DNA from: Mycobacterium botniense
Lineage (GTDB): Bacteria > Actinomycetota > Actinomycetes > Mycobacteriales > Mycobacteriaceae
Direction of reading: 5' to 3'
NCBI RefSeq assembly: GCF_010723305.1
Contig: NZ_BLKW01000004.1
Span: forward strand, 310,001 to 374,000
DNA: 64,000 nt
Positions 18,084 through 28,254 of the stretch are shown in pieces. The notes under the pieces are model-generated. The model worked only from the letters and a program-made list of their open reading frames with translations, searched no databases and was not told the DNA's origin. Within the stretch, counting starts at the first letter, position 1. Each line of letters begins with the position of its first letter. The position numbers and the translations under genes were made by a program.

Positions 18084-20660
18084 GTGGCTCTGAACCCGCG
18101 GCGCAGTGTCGCTCTGCCTACTCCGGTCGTTCCAGCCCGAACCGCGGCTGCTGGCACCAGCGCACTGCGGCGCGTGCTGCGCCGGGCCCGCGACGGGGTG
18201 GTGCTCAACGTCGACGAGGCGGCCGTTGCGATGACTGCCCGCGGTGACGACCTGGTGGAGCTGTGTCGCAGCGCGGCGCGGGTACGAGACGCGGGACTGG
18301 AATCGGCGGGCCGCCGCGGCGCAGCCGGACGGCTGCCGATTAGCTACTCACGCAAAGTGTTCATCCCGGTCACCCGACTGTGCCGCGACAGCTGCCACTA
18401 CTGCACGTTCGTCACGGTACCGGGCAAGCTGCGCGCCCAGGGCGCGGGCATGTACCTCGAACCCGAAGAGGTTGTCGACATCGCCCGGCGCGGCGGCGAA
18501 CTCGGTTGTAAGGAAGCGCTGTTCACCCTGGGTGACCGACCCGAGCAACGCTGGCCCGAAGCACGCGAGTGGCTGGCGCAACGCGGCTACGACTCCACGC
18601 TGTCGTACGTGCGGGCGCTGGCAATCCGCGTGTTAGAGGAAACCGGGCTGCTGCCACACCTGAACCCGGGAGTGATGAGCTGGTCGGAGCTCGCGCGGCT
18701 CAAGCCGGTCGCCCCGTCGATGGGCTTGATGCTGGAGAGCACGTCGCGGCGGCTGTTCGAAACCAAGGGGCTCCCGCATTACGGATGCCCGGACAAGGAT
18801 CCGGCTGTCCGCTTGCGCGTCGTAACCGATGCGGGCCGGCTGTCGATCCCTTTCACAACCGGCCTTTTGGTCGGGATCGGCGAGACACTGCAGGAACGCG
18901 CCGAGACCTTACATGCGATCCGCAAGTCGCATAAGGAGTTCGGGCACATCCAGGAAGTGATCGTGCAGAACTTCCGGGCCAAGGAACATACCGCGATGGC
19001 CTCGGCGCCTGACGCCGACATTCAGGATTTCCTGGCGACGGTGGCCACGGCGCGCCTGGTGCTCGGGCCGGGGATGCGGGTTCAGGCGCCGCCGAATCTG
19101 GTGTCGCGCGAGGAGTGCCTGGCGCTGATCGCTGCCGGCATCGACGACTGGGGTGGGGTGTCACCATTGACGCCTGACCACGTCAACCCGGAACGGCCTT
19201 GGCCCGCTTTGACGGAGCTGGCTGCCGTCACCGCGCAGGCCGGCTACGATCTGGTGCAGCGGCTCACCGCGCATCCCAAGTACGTGCAGGCCGGTGCGGC
19301 GTGGATCGATCCGCGGGTGCGTGGGCACGTGCTGGCACTGGCGGATCCGGCGACGGGCCTGGCGCGCGACGTCAACCCGGTGGGTATGCCGTGGCAGGAA
19401 CCCGACGAGGTGCAATCTGGTGGGCGCGTCGACCTGCACACGGCTCTCGATGTCGAGGGTCGCGCCCGGCAGCTTCGGAGTGATCTCGACAGCGCGTTCG
19501 GGGACTGGGATTCCATTCGCGCGCAAGCGCGCGAGCTGGTAGCCCGCGCACCTGAGCGCATCGACAGCGACGTGCTGGGGGCGCTGCGCTCAGCGGAGCG
19601 TGATCCCGCCGGCTGCAGTGACGCCGAGTACCTGGCATTGGCTACCGCTGACGGACCTGCGTTGGATGCGGTGGCGGCACTGGCTGATGCGCTGCGCCGG
19701 GACGCGGTCGGCGACGATGTGACTTTCGTGGTGAACCGCAACATCAACTTCACCAACATCTGTTACACCGGATGCCGGTTCTGTGCGTTCGCCCAGCGCA
19801 AAGGCGACCCCGACGCCTACTCTCTGTCGGTTGCCGAGGTCGCCGAGCGGGCTTGGGAGGCCCACCTCGCCGGGGCCACCGAAGTATGTATGCAGGGAGG
19901 TATCGACCCGGAGCTGCCGGTGAGCGGCTACGCCGACCTGGTGCGGGCCGTTAAGGCCAAAGTGCCCTCAATGCATGTGCACGCGTTCTCGCCGATGGAG
20001 ATTGCCAACGGGGTTACCAGGAGCGGGTTGAGCATTCGCGAATGGCTCATCAGCTTGCGCGAGGCGGGTCTGGACACCATCCCCGGTACGGCCGCCGAGA
20101 TTCTCGACGACGAGATCCGCTGGGTGCTCACCAAGGGGAAGCTGCCGACATCGCTGTGGATCGAGATCGTCACCACCGCCCACGAGGTGGGCTTGCGCTC
20201 GTCGTCGACCATGATGTACGGGCATGTCGACAGCCCCCGCCACTGGGTGGCTCACCTCAACGTGTTACGCGACATTCAGGACCGCACTGGCGGTTTCACC
20301 GAGTTCGTGCCGCTCCCGTTCGTGCACCAGAATTCGCCGCTGTATCTGGCCGGCGCGTCGCGGCCCGGGCCCAGCCACCGCGACAATCGCGCCGTTCACG
20401 CCCTGGCTCGGATCATGCTGCACGGTCGCATCTCCCACATCCAGACCAGCTGGGTCAAACTCGGGGTGCAGCGCACGCAGGTGATGCTGAACGGGGGTGC
20501 CAACGATCTGGGCGGCACGCTGATGGAAGAGACGATCTCGCGGATGGCCGGTTCTGAGCACGGGTCGGCCAAGACCGTTGCGGAGCTGGTCGCTATCGCC
20601 GCGGGCATCGGCCGTCCGGCCCGCCAGCGCACCACCACCTACGCGCCACTGGCCGCCTGA
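18084..20660 (+). CDS. fbiC: F420 biosynthesis bifunctional FO synthase
   Basis: 858 residues, two radical-SAM halves fused as in other actinobacteria (CofG plus CofH). It joins tyrosine with the flavin precursor 5-amino-6-ribitylaminouracil to make FO, the deazaflavin core of cofactor F420. The [4Fe-4S] motifs are C100-x3-C104-x2-C107 and C560-x3-C564-x2-C567. AAGGAGG at 18076-18082 ends only one base before GTG 18084, too close for normal initiation; CTG at 18090, seven bases away, fits the spacing better. The upstream PE12 gene of M. tuberculosis is absent. Confidence 0.96.
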   Translation: MALNPRRSVALPTPVVPARTAAAGTSALRRVLRRARDGVVLNVDEAAVAMTARGDDLVELCRSAARVRDAGLESAGRRGAAGRLPISYSRKVFIPVTRLCRDSCHYCTFVTVPGKLRAQGAGMYLEPEEVVDIARRGGELGCKEALFTLGDRPEQRWPEAREWLAQRGYDSTLSYVRALAIRVLEETGLLPHLNPGVMSWSELARLKPVAPSMGLMLESTSRRLFETKGLPHYGCPDKDPAVRLRVVTDAGRLSIPFTTGLLVGIGETLQERAETLHAIRKSHKEFGHIQEVIVQNFRAKEHTAMASAPDADIQDFLATVATARLVLGPGMRVQAPPNLVSREECLALIAAGIDDWGGVSPLTPDHVNPERPWPALTELAAVTAQAGYDLVQRLTAHPKYVQAGAAWIDPRVRGHVLALADPATGLARDVNPVGMPWQEPDEVQSGGRVDLHTALDVEGRARQLRSDLDSAFGDWDSIRAQARELVARAPERIDSDVLGALRSAERDPAGCSDAEYLALATADGPALDAVAALADALRRDAVGDDVTFVVNRNINFTNICYTGCRFCAFAQRKGDPDAYSLSVAEVAERAWEAHLAGATEVCMQGGIDPELPVSGYADLVRAVKAKVPSMHVHAFSPMEIANGVTRSGLSIREWLISLREAGLDTIPGTAAEILDDEIRWVLTKGKLPTSLWIEIVTTAHEVGLRSSSTMMYGHVDSPRHWVAHLNVLRDIQDRTGGFTEFVPLPFVHQNSPLYLAGASRPGPSHRDNRAVHALARIMLHGRISHIQTSWVKLGVQRTQVMLNGGANDLGGTLMEETISRMAGSEHGSAKTVAELVAIAAGIGRPARQRTTTYAPLAA

Positions 20661-20818
20661 GCCTGGAATCGGGTGTCACCACGACCGGGATAGAGCCGCG
20701 TCAGCTGAGCACTGTGGTGATAAGCGCTGACCAGCACAGACCCAGTTCACGGATCGGGCGTGTCCGCTCCCCTCACGCCCTTTACGCCACGCCTGCCCAG
20801 CGGGTATACACACGCTTC

Positions 20819-21403
20819 ATGAGGGTGGCGCTTGCGGCTTTAGCGTTGCTTGTTTTCACCTTGCCCGCGTGTGGCGGCGGCACAGTGAGCTCGGAACAAA
20901 AACCTGCTCACAGCACTTCGGGAACCGTGATGACCACGGCATCGCCGTCGCCGGCCGCCTTCGGGTTGAGCAGCCCCGCATTCGCCGACAATTCACAAAT
21001 TCCGATCGACTACTCATGCAAGGGCCGCAACGTTTCTCCGCCGCTGCGCTGGGAGAACGTTCCCACTGGCACCCAATCGCTGGCATTGGTCGTCGACGAC
21101 CCCGACGCCCCTGCCGGGCTTTATGTCCACTGGGTGGTCACCGGCATCACGCCGTCAACCACCGAAATCGCCGAAGGCGCGCTCCCAGAAGGAGCCGTGG
21201 TCAGCCTCAACTCGGGCGGCAAAGCGCAGTATTTCGGGCCCTGCCCACCGGCCGGCACGGGTGTCCATCACTACCGCTTCCAGCTGTACGCGCTGGGTAA
21301 ACCCGTCACAGTGGCGCCGACGACACCGGCCGGAGAAGCGACCGCAACGATCGCTGAGGCCGCCACCGCCGTCGCCCGAACCATCGGCGTGTTCAGCAGC
21401 TGA
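20819..21403 (+). CDS. PEBP/YbhB-family lipoprotein
   Basis: 194 residues. A short lipoprotein signal ends in LPAC, with lipidated C18, followed by a Ser/Thr-rich linker and a phosphatidylethanolamine-binding-protein domain (about residues 50-190). PEBP landmarks are DDPDAP, VHWVV and a GPCPPAGTGVHHYRF segment. Bacterial members have no agreed biochemical role. LppC (Rv1911c) is a comparable M. tuberculosis lipoprotein, but nothing similar lies at this locus there, so the gene is probably accessory. TATACA at 20805-20810 is eight bases before ATG, which suggests a leaderless mRNA. Confidence 0.82.
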   Translation: MRVALAALALLVFTLPACGGGTVSSEQKPAHSTSGTVMTTASPSPAAFGLSSPAFADNSQIPIDYSCKGRNVSPPLRWENVPTGTQSLALVVDDPDAPAGLYVHWVVTGITPSTTEIAEGALPEGAVVSLNSGGKAQYFGPCPPAGTGVHHYRFQLYALGKPVTVAPTTPAGEATATIAEAATAVARTIGVFSS

Positions 21404-21901
21404 CGCCGTGGTTGGCCAGGGCCGCGCCGGCTGTGCCCGGTGCACGATCGTGGATCGACGGCCGGGACGACTGCCACCCTCGCCGGTCCCACACACCCGC
21501 GGGTTCCCTTACACTGCAGTTGCCGCGGCGAGACGTGGGCACGACGGTGATGGCAGATGCGGCGGCGCGGGTGGATAGTAACGCCGCGCACGGGCCCGGA
21601 CGCGGTGGTCAGGGGGCGGGTTGGTTAACGAGTCCGCACCCGCACTGCGCGGGTGGCGCGCCGCCGGGTGTCCGCTGCGGGTAGACCGGCACTGCGCCCG
21701 CGCGCACAACCTGGTGGTGGTTGAAGTGTATGTGCAACGTCTAGTATCAGTAACCATCGGAACCGTATCTCCGGGAAGCGAAACGATAGGGCACACTGAA
21801 GTTCGGGGACCGGCATCGGGTAGGGTCAGCGACTTCCCAGGACGTCCTTCTCGGGCGACGGACACACCAGCCATATTGAACAGCACGTGGAGGAGACCTT
21901 C
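21404..21901. other. Non-coding stretch upstream of fdxC
   Basis: 498 bases with no supportable gene on either strand. M. tuberculosis has TB8.4, fadH and Rv1176c between fbiC and fdxC, and none is visible here. TAGGGT at 21821-21826 is a possible -10 hexamer for fdxC, without a clear -35. GGAGGAG at 21889-21895 is the fdxC ribosome site. Confidence 0.4.
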
Positions 21902-22228
21902 GTGACGTACACGATCGCCGAACCCTGTGTCGACATCAAGGACAAGGCCTGCATTGAGGAGTGCCCGGTCGACTGCATCTACGAGGGTGTTCGGATGCTC
22001 TACATCCACCCCGACGAATGTGTTGACTGCGGGGCCTGCGAGCCGGTCTGCCCCGTCGAAGCGATCTTCTACGAAGATGATGTGCCCGAACAGTGGAGTC
22101 ACTACACGCAGATCAACGCCGACTTTTTCGCCGAACTCGGTTCGCCGGGCGGTGCAGCGAAGGTCGGCATGACCGAGAACGATCCGCAAGTGGTCAAGGA
22201 TCTGCCCCCGCAGGGCGAGAGCGCCTGA
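21902..22228 (+). CDS. fdxC: Seven-iron ferredoxin
   Basis: 108 residues from GTG 21902, set by GGAGGAG six bases upstream and the conserved beginning TYTIAEPC. The Cys pattern matches Azotobacter ferredoxin I with an offset of one. C9, C17 and C50 should bind the [3Fe-4S] cluster, and C21, C40, C43 and C46 the [4Fe-4S] cluster; C25 is the extra free Cys. It is a low-potential soluble electron carrier. It lies 23 bases before dapC, as Rv1177 lies before Rv1178. Confidence 0.95.
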   Translation: MTYTIAEPCVDIKDKACIEECPVDCIYEGVRMLYIHPDECVDCGACEPVCPVEAIFYEDDVPEQWSHYTQINADFFAELGSPGGAAKVGMTENDPQVVKDLPPQGESA

Positions 22229-22251
22229 GCGGGCACGTGACCCGCGGGCGT

Positions 22252-23391
22252 ATGTCGGCGGCTTTGCCGATCTTTCCGTGGGACACCCTGGCCGACGCAA
22301 GGGTCGTCGCCGAGGCCCATCCCGACGGCATCGTCGATTTGTCCATCGGCACACCGGTCGACCCTGTCGCGCCGCTGATCCGGGAAGCGCTTGCCGACGC
22401 GAGTGCGGCGCCCGGATACCCCACCACCGCCGGCACCGCGGAGCTTCGCCGCTCCATTGTGGCGGCGCTTGGGCGCCGTCACGGTGTCACCGGCGTCACC
22501 GAGGCCGCCGTGCTGCCCGTCATCGGTACCAAAGAACTCATCGCATGGTTGCCAACGTTGCTCGGCCTGGGGGCGAAGGATCTGGTCGTAGTGCCCGAAC
22601 TGGCGTATCCGACGTACGAAGTGGGTGCCCGGCTGGCCGGGACGCAGGTGGCACGGGCGGACTCGCTGACCCAGCTGGGTCCGCAGTCTCCGGCCCTGGT
22701 GTACCTGAACTCGCCGAGCAATCCGACCGGGCGGGTGCTTGGTGTCGATCACTTGCGCAAGGTGGTGGGCTGGGCACGTGAACGGGGCGTGCTGGTGGTA
22801 TCCGATGAGTGCTACCTGGGCCTGGGGTGGGATGTGCAGCCGTTGTCGGTGCTGCACCCCGCGGTGTGTGGCGAAGACCACACCGGTCTGCTTGCGGTGC
22901 ATTCGCTGTCGAAGACCTCGTCACTGGCCGGCTACCGGGCCGGTTTCGCCGCCGGCGATCCCAGCGTGATCGCCGAACTGCTGGCGGTGCGCAGACACGC
23001 GGGAATGATGGTGCCGACGCCGGTACAGGCGGCCATGGTCGCAGCCCTCGGCGATGACGCTCATCAACAGGAGCAGCGGGATCGCTACGCGCGCCGGCGG
23101 AACGCCCTGTTGCCTGCGATCCGGTCGGCCGGATTCGCCGTCGACCATTCCGAAGCCGGGTTGTATCTGTGGGCCACCCGCGGCGAGTCGTGTCGCGACA
23201 GCGTTGCCTGGCTGGCGGAGCGCGGCATCTTGGTGGCGCCGGGCGAAGTCTATGGCGCCGGCGGTGCGCGGCACGTGCGTATCGCGCTCACAGCGACCGA
23301 CGAGCGGATCGCGGCCGCCGTGGCGCGGCTGCGGGCGAGCGGACACGAGCAGCCTGAGGCTGGACTACCTCGCTGTTCGACGCAATCGTGA
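22252..23391 (+). CDS. dapC: N-succinyldiaminopimelate aminotransferase
   Basis: 379 residues from ATG 22252; GTG 22237 in the same frame is a possible alternative. It is a class I/II PLP aminotransferase in the succinylase branch of diaminopimelate and lysine synthesis, which feeds peptidoglycan; dapD and dapE of the same branch are at 45460-47577. The PLP lysine is in HSLSKTSSLAGYRAGF, the substrate-binding region is LNSPSNPTGRV, and the phosphate-binding aspartate is in VVSDECY. The C-terminus is about 15 residues longer than I recall for M. tuberculosis. Confidence 0.92.
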   Translation: MSAALPIFPWDTLADARVVAEAHPDGIVDLSIGTPVDPVAPLIREALADASAAPGYPTTAGTAELRRSIVAALGRRHGVTGVTEAAVLPVIGTKELIAWLPTLLGLGAKDLVVVPELAYPTYEVGARLAGTQVARADSLTQLGPQSPALVYLNSPSNPTGRVLGVDHLRKVVGWARERGVLVVSDECYLGLGWDVQPLSVLHPAVCGEDHTGLLAVHSLSKTSSLAGYRAGFAAGDPSVIAELLAVRRHAGMMVPTPVQAAMVAALGDDAHQQEQRDRYARRRNALLPAIRSAGFAVDHSEAGLYLWATRGESCRDSVAWLAERGILVAPGEVYGAGGARHVRIALTATDERIAAAVARLRASGHEQPEAGLPRCSTQS

Positions 23392-23440
23392 TAGCGCCGC
23401 GGATGCTGCTGAGCAGCCCCTGCTCGGGTAAGGAAAGTGG

Positions 23441-25768
23441 ATGACATCATCGGCGGGACGGGCGGTGATCCCGATCTCGGTCGGAGACGCTTTCAAGCGT
23501 GTCTTCCTGGGAAAGCCCCTGATCAGCGAGCAGCTGAAATCCGAGAAATTATCGAATCCAGTTGCACTGGGCGCGCTTTCACCCGATGCGATCTCGTCGA
23601 CCGCCTACGGGCCGGAGCAGATCTTGATCGAACTGCTTCCGCATGCGGGGCTGGCTGCGTTCGTGTTGATACTTCCTATCACCGGCGTCCTGTTGCTGAT
23701 CTTGGCATTGGTCACCGCATCGTATCGGCAGGTCGTCATGGCCTACACCAGAGCGGGCGGCTCCTATATCGTGGCGCGGGAGAATTTCGGGCCCAGGGTA
23801 GCCCAGATCGCCGCCGCGGCATTGCTGATCGACTACGTGGTCACCGTGGCGGTGCAGGCGGCGGCGGGTACGGTAGCAGTTGCGTCGGCGATTCGCCCAC
23901 TGGGTCCCTACAGCCTGGAAATCACTGTCGCCGTGGTGATTCTCATCTGTTACGCAAACCTGCGCGGATTGCGGGAAGCCGGGATGCCGTTCGCGGTGGC
24001 CACCTACTCGTTTGTGGTCATGATCGGCTTGACCATCGTCGTCGGGATCATCCGCGAAATCTTTTGGGGTTTACCGGCATGCGATCCTGAGCACATCGTC
24101 GGGGCGGTGCCGGTTCATCACGGCAGCGGGCTGGTGATGGGCGCGACGGTCTTGGTGTTGCTGCGCGCGTTCGCCAACGGCGGTTCTTCGTTGACCGGTG
24201 TCGAAGCGATTTCCAACACGGTCACTGTCTTTCGGAAACCGCAGGGAGTCAACGCTCGTCGGGTTCTCACCGTGATGGCCTGTATTTTGGGGTTTTTGTT
24301 GGCGGGTGTCGCCTACCTCGCCCACGTCACCCGCGCCACGCCCTATGTCGACGAATACCCGTCGGTGCTGTCGCAGGTAGCCCGCGCGGTTTTCGGCCAA
24401 GGTGTGGCCGGCCAGACGCTGTACTTGCTGGTTCAGGCCTCCAGCGCCGCCATCTTGTACACGGGCGCGAATACCAGTTTCAACGGATTCCCGGCATTGG
24501 CGAATTTCGTTGCTGAAGACCGCTTTTTGCCGCGCCAACTCATGAAGCGCGGCCACCGTCTAGTATTTTCGAACGGCATTATCACCCTAGCCACGTTGTC
24601 GGTGGTGTTGCTGGTGGTGACCGGCGGCTCGGTCAACGCGCTAGTGCCGTTCTACGCCATCGGTGTGTTCACCGGATTTTCGATGGCCGGCTACGGCATG
24701 ACCAGACACCACCTCAGGTATCGCGAACCGGGTTGGCGGCACCGGCTGGTGATCAACTTCTCCGCGGCGATCTTGTCCACGATCGTGGTGGGAATCTTCG
24801 CCGTGGCGAAGTTCACCGAAGGCGCCTGGCTGGTTGTGGTCGTCTTTCCGCTGCTGGTGTTCGTGTTGATCCGGCTGAACCGGGAATACCGTGCTGAGGC
24901 GGCTATTTTGGAGGCGTTCCGCACGGACCGACCGGAGGTCGTCAAATACGCCCGGCATCGGGTCTTCGTCTTCGTGAATTCGGTGGATCTGGCTGTGCTG
25001 GAGGCCCTGCGCTACGGGAAGGGGTTGCGGGCCGACGAGTTGACCGCGGTGCATTTCATGGTTGATGCCGCTCATGCGGCGCAGTTGCGAAACCGCTGGG
25101 ACCACTTCGACCTCGACACTCCGCTGCGCGTGGTGGACTGCCCCGATCGACGGATCACCCGGGCTGCTCAAGTGCTGGTCGCAACAGCGGCCAAGCAGCA
25201 TCCTGACACCAACGTGACCGTGCTGTTGCCTCGCCGAACATACGCCCCCCTGCTGGGACGTCTGTTGCATGACCGCACCGCGGACAAGATCGCGCGCGCC
25301 ATCAGCCGGATCCCGGACGCCGCAGCGACGATTGTGCCCTACGACGTGCAATCCCGGATCAAGGAAGCGTTCCCCGAAGGCTTGGAGCACCGGATCGCGC
25401 GGGAGATCGATAGGCTGTGGGCGCGGATCTCCCGCGATGACCAGCGGGACATCGAAGCCTATGCACACCCGGAGCGGACGTCGGCGGTGATCCCGGTGCA
25501 AAGCCTCATTCCCGGGCAGCAGGCCACCGTCGAAGGACGGGTCAGCCAAGTCGAAGACATCACCAAACGGCGGCGAACGTTTCGATGGATTGTCATCGGC
25601 GATGACAGCGGAGACCTGCGCGTCATGTTCCACCCCGGCCACGGCGCCAATATCCAGCCCGGCCAGCTGCTGCGGATCACCGGAAAGGTACGCCAAAGCG
25701 GTAACCAGCCCATCTGCATGGTGGATCCCACTTACCGGATTGTCGAAGAAGCCCAAGAAGCGCAATAG
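23441..25768 (+). CDS. KimA-like APC potassium transporter with C-terminal OB-like domain
   Basis: 775 residues. Residues 1-480 hold about twelve membrane helices and align with Bacillus KimA: RVFLGKPL, then LSPDAISSTAYGPEQIL, YTRAGGSYIV and LLIDYVVTVAV. D49, Y56 and D131 sit at the positions used for potassium binding in KimA (D36, Y43, D117), so potassium/proton uptake is the best guess. Residues about 490-640 resemble the KimA USP-like cytoplasmic domain. Residues about 680-770 form an added beta-rich segment (TVEGRVSQVED...GDLRVMFHP...GQLLRITGKV) that looks like an OB fold, which KimA lacks. No c-di-AMP riboswitch fits in the 49 bases upstream. Confidence 0.82.
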   Translation: MTSSAGRAVIPISVGDAFKRVFLGKPLISEQLKSEKLSNPVALGALSPDAISSTAYGPEQILIELLPHAGLAAFVLILPITGVLLLILALVTASYRQVVMAYTRAGGSYIVARENFGPRVAQIAAAALLIDYVVTVAVQAAAGTVAVASAIRPLGPYSLEITVAVVILICYANLRGLREAGMPFAVATYSFVVMIGLTIVVGIIREIFWGLPACDPEHIVGAVPVHHGSGLVMGATVLVLLRAFANGGSSLTGVEAISNTVTVFRKPQGVNARRVLTVMACILGFLLAGVAYLAHVTRATPYVDEYPSVLSQVARAVFGQGVAGQTLYLLVQASSAAILYTGANTSFNGFPALANFVAEDRFLPRQLMKRGHRLVFSNGIITLATLSVVLLVVTGGSVNALVPFYAIGVFTGFSMAGYGMTRHHLRYREPGWRHRLVINFSAAILSTIVVGIFAVAKFTEGAWLVVVVFPLLVFVLIRLNREYRAEAAILEAFRTDRPEVVKYARHRVFVFVNSVDLAVLEALRYGKGLRADELTAVHFMVDAAHAAQLRNRWDHFDLDTPLRVVDCPDRRITRAAQVLVATAAKQHPDTNVTVLLPRRTYAPLLGRLLHDRTADKIARAISRIPDAAATIVPYDVQSRIKEAFPEGLEHRIAREIDRLWARISRDDQRDIEAYAHPERTSAVIPVQSLIPGQQATVEGRVSQVEDITKRRRTFRWIVIGDDSGDLRVMFHPGHGANIQPGQLLRITGKVRQSGNQPICMVDPTYRIVEEAQEAQ

Positions 25769-25835
25769 TTTCCGATCACCGATGCGGTGACGCGGTATTT
25801 GGGCAGGCGTGGTGATTGCGACGTAGGGTGCAACC

Positions 25836-26741
25836 GTGCGTATCCATCCCGAGGTCGCGGATGCGCTGACGGCGCGGCGGCCGGTCGTCGCACTGGAAAG
25901 CGCCATTATCAGCCATGGCCTGCCGCGTCCGGACAACCTGCGCATCGCCCGCGAGATCGAGGCGGCAGTGCGTTCCGGCGGTGCCGTGCCGGCCACCATC
26001 GCGATTGTCGGCGGTGAGCCGCACATCGGCCTGGACGACACGTCGCTGCAGCGTATCGCCGAGAGCGACACGGTGGTGAAGGTCAGTGTCCGGGATGCCG
26101 CGGTGCTCGCGGCCCGGGGTGGTGACGGCGCGACGACGGTCGCCTCGACCGCGCATTTCGCGGCGGCAGCGGGGATCACAGTGCTCGCCACCGGCGGGCT
26201 GGGCGGTGTGCACCGGGGGGCGCGTGACAGCTGGGACGAGTCCGCGGACCTCATGACCCTATCGCGCACCGGCGTTTTGGTGGTATGTGCCGGAGTCAAG
26301 TCGATTCTCGATGTCGCGGCTACCCTGGAACGGCTGGAGACGCTCAACATCGCGGTGATCGGTTACCGCACCGACTGGTTCCCCGGCTTCTACCTCGCCG
26401 ACTCCGGCCACCGGGTCGGCTGGCGGGTGGATACGCCCGAACAGGCCGCCGACGTGCTCCGCGCCCGACGCCGGCTGGGCACCGACGGGTACGGGCTGGT
26501 ACTGGCCAACCCGATCGCCGCTGAGGACGAGATGGACCGCACGCTGCACGACCAGGTGCTCGCCGCCGGCCTGGCCGCCGCCGAGGCGAGCGGTGTGCGC
26601 GGCAAGGATCTCACGCCGTTTTTACTTGACTTCTTCCACCGCGAGACGCGCGGCGCGTCAGTCGCCGCCAACATCGCACTGGTGCTGTCCAATGCCCGGC
26701 TGGCGGCGGAGGTCGCCGTCGCCGACGCCGCCGGCGGGTGA
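25836..26741 (+). CDS. psuG: Pseudouridine-5'-phosphate glycosidase
   Basis: 301 residues. The enzyme reversibly splits pseudouridine 5'-phosphate into uracil and ribose 5-phosphate. The catalytic K155 lies in CAGVKSILDV (K166 in E. coli), E21 is in ALESAIISHG, and the metal/substrate loop GGVHRGARDSWDESAD follows the GG turn near 120. No pseudouridine kinase gene (psuK) is adjacent, so the pathway is incomplete here. TAGGGT six bases before GTG 25836 suggests a leaderless mRNA. I know of no counterpart at this site in M. tuberculosis. Confidence 0.93.
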   Translation: MRIHPEVADALTARRPVVALESAIISHGLPRPDNLRIAREIEAAVRSGGAVPATIAIVGGEPHIGLDDTSLQRIAESDTVVKVSVRDAAVLAARGGDGATTVASTAHFAAAAGITVLATGGLGGVHRGARDSWDESADLMTLSRTGVLVVCAGVKSILDVAATLERLETLNIAVIGYRTDWFPGFYLADSGHRVGWRVDTPEQAADVLRARRRLGTDGYGLVLANPIAAEDEMDRTLHDQVLAAGLAAAEASGVRGKDLTPFLLDFFHRETRGASVAANIALVLSNARLAAEVAVADAAGG

Positions 26742-26988
26742 CTTGCGGGTGTGTGGGCGATCGGGTGGCCGGTGCATTGGCGGATCGCGGCATCCTTCGG
26801 TCGGTACCAGCATGGACAGCGCCCGCGAGGGTTCCCGGCCGGAGTCTCAGCGTGCAGACCGCGGCGAAGGGCGCGGATGCGCACGTCGGCAGAACGTCTC
26901 CGCTCGGCCCGGTGTCGACGGGCGCATGGTTAGATGCGTTGACCAGCGGGTCGTTGCGCAATGTGCGAAGCCGAGGAAAGGGACGATC

Positions 26989-28254
26989 GTGACGAAGCTG
27001 GCAGCAGTGCTGGGCTCGCTGGCCGGGTTGATCTTCACTGCCAATGGTTACCGGCCGCTGTCCAGCCGCGGGTACCCCTCGTTATATGCGTTCGTCTTCG
27101 GGGTTTTCGCCTCGGAGCTTCCGCTGCCCATTCTGGGCGCTCAGCTGGCGGCACTGGCCGCGGTGACGCGCCGGCTGTCGCCGCGGGTGCGCCGGTTCAG
27201 CTGGCTGGTGTCCGGTATCTCGTGGTTGGGGATGCTCGGGCTGCACCGTATCGGCAGTCGTGCCGATGAGCCACTCGCCGCCGCGCTGGATGCCGGGCTG
27301 GGCACGCACCGTCGCACCGACTCCGCGGGTCTGTGGAAGCGACCGGCGGGGCCGGGCACCGCTAAGTCACCCGGTGTGATCCGGATGCTCCGGGTTTACC
27401 GCGATTATGTCCACGATGCCGACATCAGCTATGGCGAATACGGCTCGCGCAACCATCTCGACATCTGGCGGCGCCCCGACCTCGAGCGTCGCGGCCGGGC
27501 GCCGGTGCTGCTGCAGGTGCCCGGCGGTGGCTGGACGCTGGGGAGCAAACGCGGACAAGCGCATCCGTTGATGAGCCACTTAACCGAACTGGGTTGGATA
27601 TGTGTCTCGATCAACTATCGGCTCAGCCCGCGCTCGACCTGGCCCGACCACATCGTCGACGTCAAGCGCGCGATCAGCTGGGTTAAGGAGCATATCGCCG
27701 AATACGGCGGCGACCCGGACTGGATCGCGATCACCGGCGGCTCGGCGGGCGGCCACCTGTGTGCATTGGCCGCGCTTACCCCCAATGACCCTCAGTTTCA
27801 ACCGGGTTTCGAAGACGCCGACACCCGGGTTCGGGCCGCGGTGCCGTTCTACGGCGTCTACGACTTCACCCGTACGTCGATACATCCGCTGATGGCACCC
27901 ATGCTGGGTAAGTACGTGTTCAAGCTGAGCCGCACCGAGACGTCGGACGCCTTCCGCGCCGCCTCACCGATCACTCATGTATCTGCCGACGCGCCACCCT
28001 TTTTCGTGCTGCACGGCCGCAACGACTCCCTGATCCCGGTGCAGCAGGCACGCAGCTTCACGGCGCGGCTGCGCGAGGTGAGCCGCCGGCCCGTGGTCTA
28101 CGCCGAGCTGCCGTTCGCCCAGCACGCCTTCGACATCTTCGGTTCAGCGCGGGCGGCGCACGCGGCAGTGGCCGTCGAACAGTTCCTCGCCGACGTCTAT
28201 GCGTCGGATCACGCGGCCGCGGACGTGACCAGCTTGTCCAGCCCGGCGCGGTAG
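26989..28254 (+). CDS. Membrane-anchored alpha/beta-hydrolase esterase (LipC/LipO type)
   Basis: 421 residues from GTG 26989, preceded by GGAAAGG. Two or three hydrophobic N-terminal helices (residues 1-90) are followed by an esterase domain of the hormone-sensitive-lipase group. The oxyanion motif is VPGGGW (177-182), the nucleophile S252 lies in GGSAGG, and HGRNDSLIP and FAQHAFD supply the acid and His. The architecture and wording match mycobacterial LipC/LipO (Rv0220/Rv1426c). The natural substrate is unknown; short-chain lipids are likely. Its last 46 bases overlap the end of the convergent lipase gene. Confidence 0.85.
   Translation: MTKLAAVLGSLAGLIFTANGYRPLSSRGYPSLYAFVFGVFASELPLPILGAQLAALAAVTRRLSPRVRRFSWLVSGISWLGMLGLHRIGSRADEPLAAALDAGLGTHRRTDSAGLWKRPAGPGTAKSPGVIRMLRVYRDYVHDADISYGEYGSRNHLDIWRRPDLERRGRAPVLLQVPGGGWTLGSKRGQAHPLMSHLTELGWICVSINYRLSPRSTWPDHIVDVKRAISWVKEHIAEYGGDPDWIAITGGSAGGHLCALAALTPNDPQFQPGFEDADTRVRAAVPFYGVYDFTRTSIHPLMAPMLGKYVFKLSRTETSDAFRAASPITHVSADAPPFFVLHGRNDSLIPVQQARSFTARLREVSRRPVVYAELPFAQHAFDIFGSARAAHAAVAVEQFLADVYASDHAAADVTSLSSPAR

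Noticed and set aside
23392..23440. c-di-AMP (ydaO-type) riboswitch before the KimA-like gene
   Set aside because: Only 49 bases separate it from dapC, far too short for that riboswitch.
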